8,007 bases of DNA from Mesorhizobium sp. (GTDB lineage: Bacteria > Pseudomonadota > Alphaproteobacteria > Rhizobiales > Rhizobiaceae), in the NCBI GenBank assembly GCA_019509685.1, contig JAEKLU010000154.1, forward strand, positions 1 to 8,007. The letters run 5' to 3'. Made by a program: the position numbers and the translations under genes. Each line of letters opens with the position of its first letter. The stretch's first letter is position 1. Below are positions 6,251 to 8,007 of this stretch, one piece after another. A model generated the notes under the pieces. It saw nothing but the letters and a program-made list of their open reading frames with translations. It was not told the DNA's origin and searched no databases.

Positions 6251-6296
6251 GCGCGCTCATTCCACACACGGACTTTGGTGTCTGCCCGGGAGAAAT

Positions 6297-6364
6297 CCGG
6301 CTGAAACCTCCGGTGGCATCAGGACATCCTGTCCGAAATGCCTGTGTCCGTGGAGGCCAACCGG
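6297..6364 (+). promoter_or_regulatory. Structured 5' leader of rpsB (candidate autoregulatory RNA)
   Basis: The leader can fold into one long interrupted stem: CCGG (6297-6300) with CCGG (6361-6364), CCTCC (6307-6311) with GGAGG (6352-6356), GGCAT (6315-6319) with ATGCC (6338-6342), and GGACA (6322-6326) with TGTCC (6330-6334) closing a TCC loop. The inner hairpin (6315-6342, ten pairs with a small internal loop) is the strongest part. The stem ends directly before the AAAGGA Shine-Dalgarno sequence (6365-6370). Ribosomal protein S2 is known to repress its own operon through the leader in E. coli, so a similar role is plausible here. The outer stems are short and unproven. Confidence 0.45.
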
Positions 6365-6378
6365 AAAGGAAATAAAGA

Positions 6379-7161
6379 ATGGCTCTGCCAGATTTCAGCA
6401 TGCGCCAGCTTTTGGAAGCTGGTGTTCACTTCGGCCACCAGACCCACCGCTGGAACCCGAAGATGGCGCCTTACATCTACGGCGCCCGCAACAACATCCA
6501 CATCATCGACCTGTCGCAGACTGTGCCTTTGCTGCACCAGGCTCTGAAGCAGGTGTCCGACACCGTCGCCAAGGGCGGCCGCGTGCTGTTCGTCGGCACC
6601 AAGCGCCAGGCTTCCGACATCGTCGCCGACGCCGCGCAGCGCTCGGCCCAGTACTATGTCAACTCGCGTTGGCTGGGCGGCATGCTCACCAACTGGAAGA
6701 CGATCTCGAACTCGATCCAGCGCCTGCGCAAGCTCGACGAACTGCTCGCCGGCGAGGCCCAGGGCCTCACCAAGAAGGAGCGCCTCAACCTCGACCGCGA
6801 ACGCGAGAAGCTCGACAAGGCGCTGGGCGGCATCAAGGACATGGGCTCGACGCCTGACCTGATGTTCGTCATCGACACCAACAAGGAAGCGATCGCCATC
6901 CTGGAGGCCAAGCGCCTCGGCATCCCGGTCGTCGCCCTCATCGATTCGAACTGCGATCCGGACAAGATCGACTTCCCGATCCCCGGCAATGATGACGCTG
7001 CCCGCGCCATCCAGCTCTATTGCGACCTGATCGCCAAGGCTGCCCTCGACGGCATCGCTCGCCAGCAGGGCGCGCTCGGCGTCGACATCGGCGCTTCGGC
7101 CGAGGCTCCGATCGAGCCGGCGCTCGACGCGGCTCCGGCGGCCGAGACCCCGGAAGCCTGA
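6379..7161 (+). CDS. rpsB: 30S ribosomal protein S2 (uS2)
   Basis: This 260-residue protein is a clear S2. The N-terminal signature is [15 protein letters not shown] (8-22) followed by [27 protein letters not shown] lies at 94-105, the coiled-coil insertion ([20 protein letters not shown]) at 132-151, and the second signature [12 protein letters not shown] with IPGNDDA at 183-207. The last 25-30 residues are an Ala/Glu/Pro-rich tail, as is common in alphaproteobacterial S2. It binds the 30S subunit late in assembly near the mRNA exit region. The start is supported by AAAGGA at 6365-6370, 8 nt before the ATG. The stop TGA is followed at once by an in-frame TAA. It is the first gene of the rpsB-tsf operon; codon use is strongly C-ending, as expected for high expression. 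Confidence 0.98.
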   Translation: MALPDFSMRQLLEAGVHFGHQTHRWNPKMAPYIYGARNNIHIIDLSQTVPLLHQALKQVSDTVAKGGRVLFVGTKRQASDIVADAAQRSAQYYVNSRWLGGMLTNWKTISNSIQRLRKLDELLAGEAQGLTKKERLNLDREREKLDKALGGIKDMGSTPDLMFVIDTNKEAIAILEAKRLGIPVVALIDSNCDPDKIDFPIPGNDDAARAIQLYCDLIAKAALDGIARQQGALGVDIGASAEAPIEPALDAAPAAETPEA

Positions 7162-7166
7162 TAAAC

Positions 7167-7195
7167 GAAGGCCGCTTGCGGCCTTCATCTTTCTA
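7167..7195 (+). terminator. Terminator-like hairpin after rpsB (possible attenuator)
   Basis: GAAGGCCGC (7167-7175) is a perfect complement of GCGGCCTTC (7178-7186), and a pyrimidine/T-rich stretch ATCTTTCT follows. This is the shape of an intrinsic terminator, though the T-run is interrupted. It lies 5 nt after the rpsB stop. As tsf follows on the same strand with no clear promoter of its own, it probably lowers rather than abolishes transcription into tsf. Confidence 0.65.
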
Positions 7196-7215
7196 ATATT
7201 TTGGCACGCTAAACG

Positions 7216-7244
7216 GACGCACCATCGAATGCCGATGGTGCGTC
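7216..7244 (+). promoter_or_regulatory. Perfect 12-bp hairpin in the tsf leader
   Basis: GACGCACCATCG (7216-7227) is perfectly complementary to CGATGGTGCGTC (7233-7244) across the loop AATGC. No T-run follows, so it is not a standard terminator. It lies between the rpsB terminator-like hairpin and the tsf Shine-Dalgarno sequence (AAGAGG, 7258-7263), leaving the latter free. It may set mRNA ends or stability, or bind a protein or small RNA. Confidence 0.6.
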
Positions 7245-7268
7245 GGTGCATTTAACAAAGAGGCGACA

Positions 7269-8007
7269 ATGAGCATTTCGGCTGCACAGGTCAAAGAACT
7301 CCGCGACTTGACCGGCGCGGGCATGATGGACTGCAAGGCGGCGTTGACCGAGACCAACGGCAACATGGAAGAAGCCGTCGACTGGCTGCGCAAGAAGGGC
7401 ATCTCCAAGGCCGACAAGAAGGCTGGCCGCACTGCCGCCGAAGGTCTGATCGGCGTCGATTCCGGCGTCCGCGAGGCTGCCGTCGTCGAGGTCAATTCCG
7501 AGACCGACTTCGTTGCCCGCAACGAGCAGTTCCAGGAGATCGTCCGCAACGTCGCCAAGGTTGCGCTCGCTTATGGCACGACGGAAGCCGTGGCCGCCGC
7601 GAAGTATCCGGGTTCCGACAAATCGGTCGCCGACACCATCAAGGACGCCGTCGGCACCATTGGCGAGAACATGAGCTTCCGCCGCTCGGCCAAGCTCTCC
7701 GTTCCGCACGGCGCGGTTGCGACCTACGTCCACAACGCGGTTGCCGACAACCTCGGCAAGCTCGGCGTGTTGGTTGCTATCGAGACCACCGGCAATGAGC
7801 ATGCCGCCAAGGCCTTTGGCCGTCAGGTCGCCATGCATGTCGCCGCCACCAACCCGATGGCGCTGACTGCGGAACAGATCGATCCTGCCGCTGTCGAGCG
7901 CGAAAAGGCGATCTTCTCCGACCAGGCGCGTCAGTCCGGCAAGCCGGAAGCCATCATCGAAAAGATGGTCGAGGGCCGCCTGCGCAAATTCTACGAGGAA
8001 GTCGTGC
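7269..8007 (+). CDS. tsf: Elongation factor Ts, 5' part (runs off the right edge)
   Basis: The first 246 residues of EF-Ts are present, out of about 307 usual for this group. The N-terminal UBA-like domain starts [20 protein letters not shown], followed by DCKAAL and the E-E-A-x-x-W-L-R-K-K-G helix (34-44). The core motif S-E-T-D-F-V-A-R-N places Asp80 and Phe81 at the positions that in E. coli EF-Ts disrupt the EF-Tu Mg2+ site to release GDP. The later [13 protein letters not shown] block is also typical of the dimerisation and core region. EF-Ts is the nucleotide exchange factor that recycles EF-Tu during translation. The start is supported by AAGAGG, 5 nt before the ATG. The frame is open to the end of the window with no stop, so the gene is cut by the window edge, not broken. 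Confidence 0.97.
   Translation, partial: MSISAAQVKELRDLTGAGMMDCKAALTETNGNMEEAVDWLRKKGISKADKKAGRTAAEGLIGVDSGVREAAVVEVNSETDFVARNEQFQEIVRNVAKVALAYGTTEAVAAAKYPGSDKSVADTIKDAVGTIGENMSFRRSAKLSVPHGAVATYVHNAVADNLGKLGVLVAIETTGNEHAAKAFGRQVAMHVAATNPMALTAEQIDPAAVEREKAIFSDQARQSGKPEAIIEKMVEGRLRKFYEEVV

Noticed and set aside
6319..7251. A 310-codon open frame antisense to rpsB, and a similar 209-codon frame antisense to tsf (7209-7838)
   Set aside because: Both are shadows of highly conserved genes with strong G/C third-position bias, and neither has a recognisable domain or ribosome binding site.
1..8007. CRISPR arrays, tRNA or rRNA genes, transposases, phage or defence genes
   Set aside because: No regularly spaced repeats, cloverleaf-like sequences or matching protein motifs were seen on either strand.

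Overview
The window looks like the chromosome of an alphaproteobacterium of the order Hyphomicrobiales (Rhizobiales), most like Mesorhizobium and its relatives. This rests on high GC content with C/G-ending codons, on several alphaproteobacterial protein families (a DUF1849/EipB-type periplasmic protein, a COG3146 FemAB-like protein), and on a promoter matching the alphaproteobacterial housekeeping pattern CTTGnn-N17-CTATAT. The genus is inference; the class is well supported.

Layout. At the left edge is a possible 3' tail of a gene (3-41), then about 200 bp without a convincing gene. That stretch holds a degraded copy of the 3' end of the HIT gene found 1.3 kb further on. Next is a two-gene AzlC/AzlD-type membrane exporter cassette (239-1323, + strand, 4-nt overlap). 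Converging on it is a four-gene minus-strand cluster read from 4318 down to 1336: a Rid-family (YjgF/YER057c/UK114) protein, a glycerophosphodiester phosphodiesterase, a FemAB-like acyltransferase-fold protein and a HIT-family hydrolase. The Rid and phosphodiesterase genes are separated by only 8 bp. The HIT gene may also have its own promoter.

A 147-bp divergent spacer with a 9-bp tandem repeat separates this cluster from a rightward trio (4466-6202): a secreted EipB-like envelope protein, a small DUF4031 protein and a LysE/RhtB-type exporter, the last two overlapping by 4 nt. The right end is the translation operon rpsB-tsf. It has a well-formed promoter, an approximately 120-nt leader that can fold into a long interrupted stem just before the rpsB ribosome binding site, and a terminator-like hairpin plus a separate perfect 12-bp hairpin between rpsB and tsf. 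tsf runs off the right edge.

Most of the window is core chromosome. I see no CRISPR array, transposase, tRNA or obvious defence system. The signals most worth checking are the short direct repeats of the HIT 3' end bracketing azlCD, which suggest insertion or duplication there, and the RNA structures in the rpsB-tsf operon.
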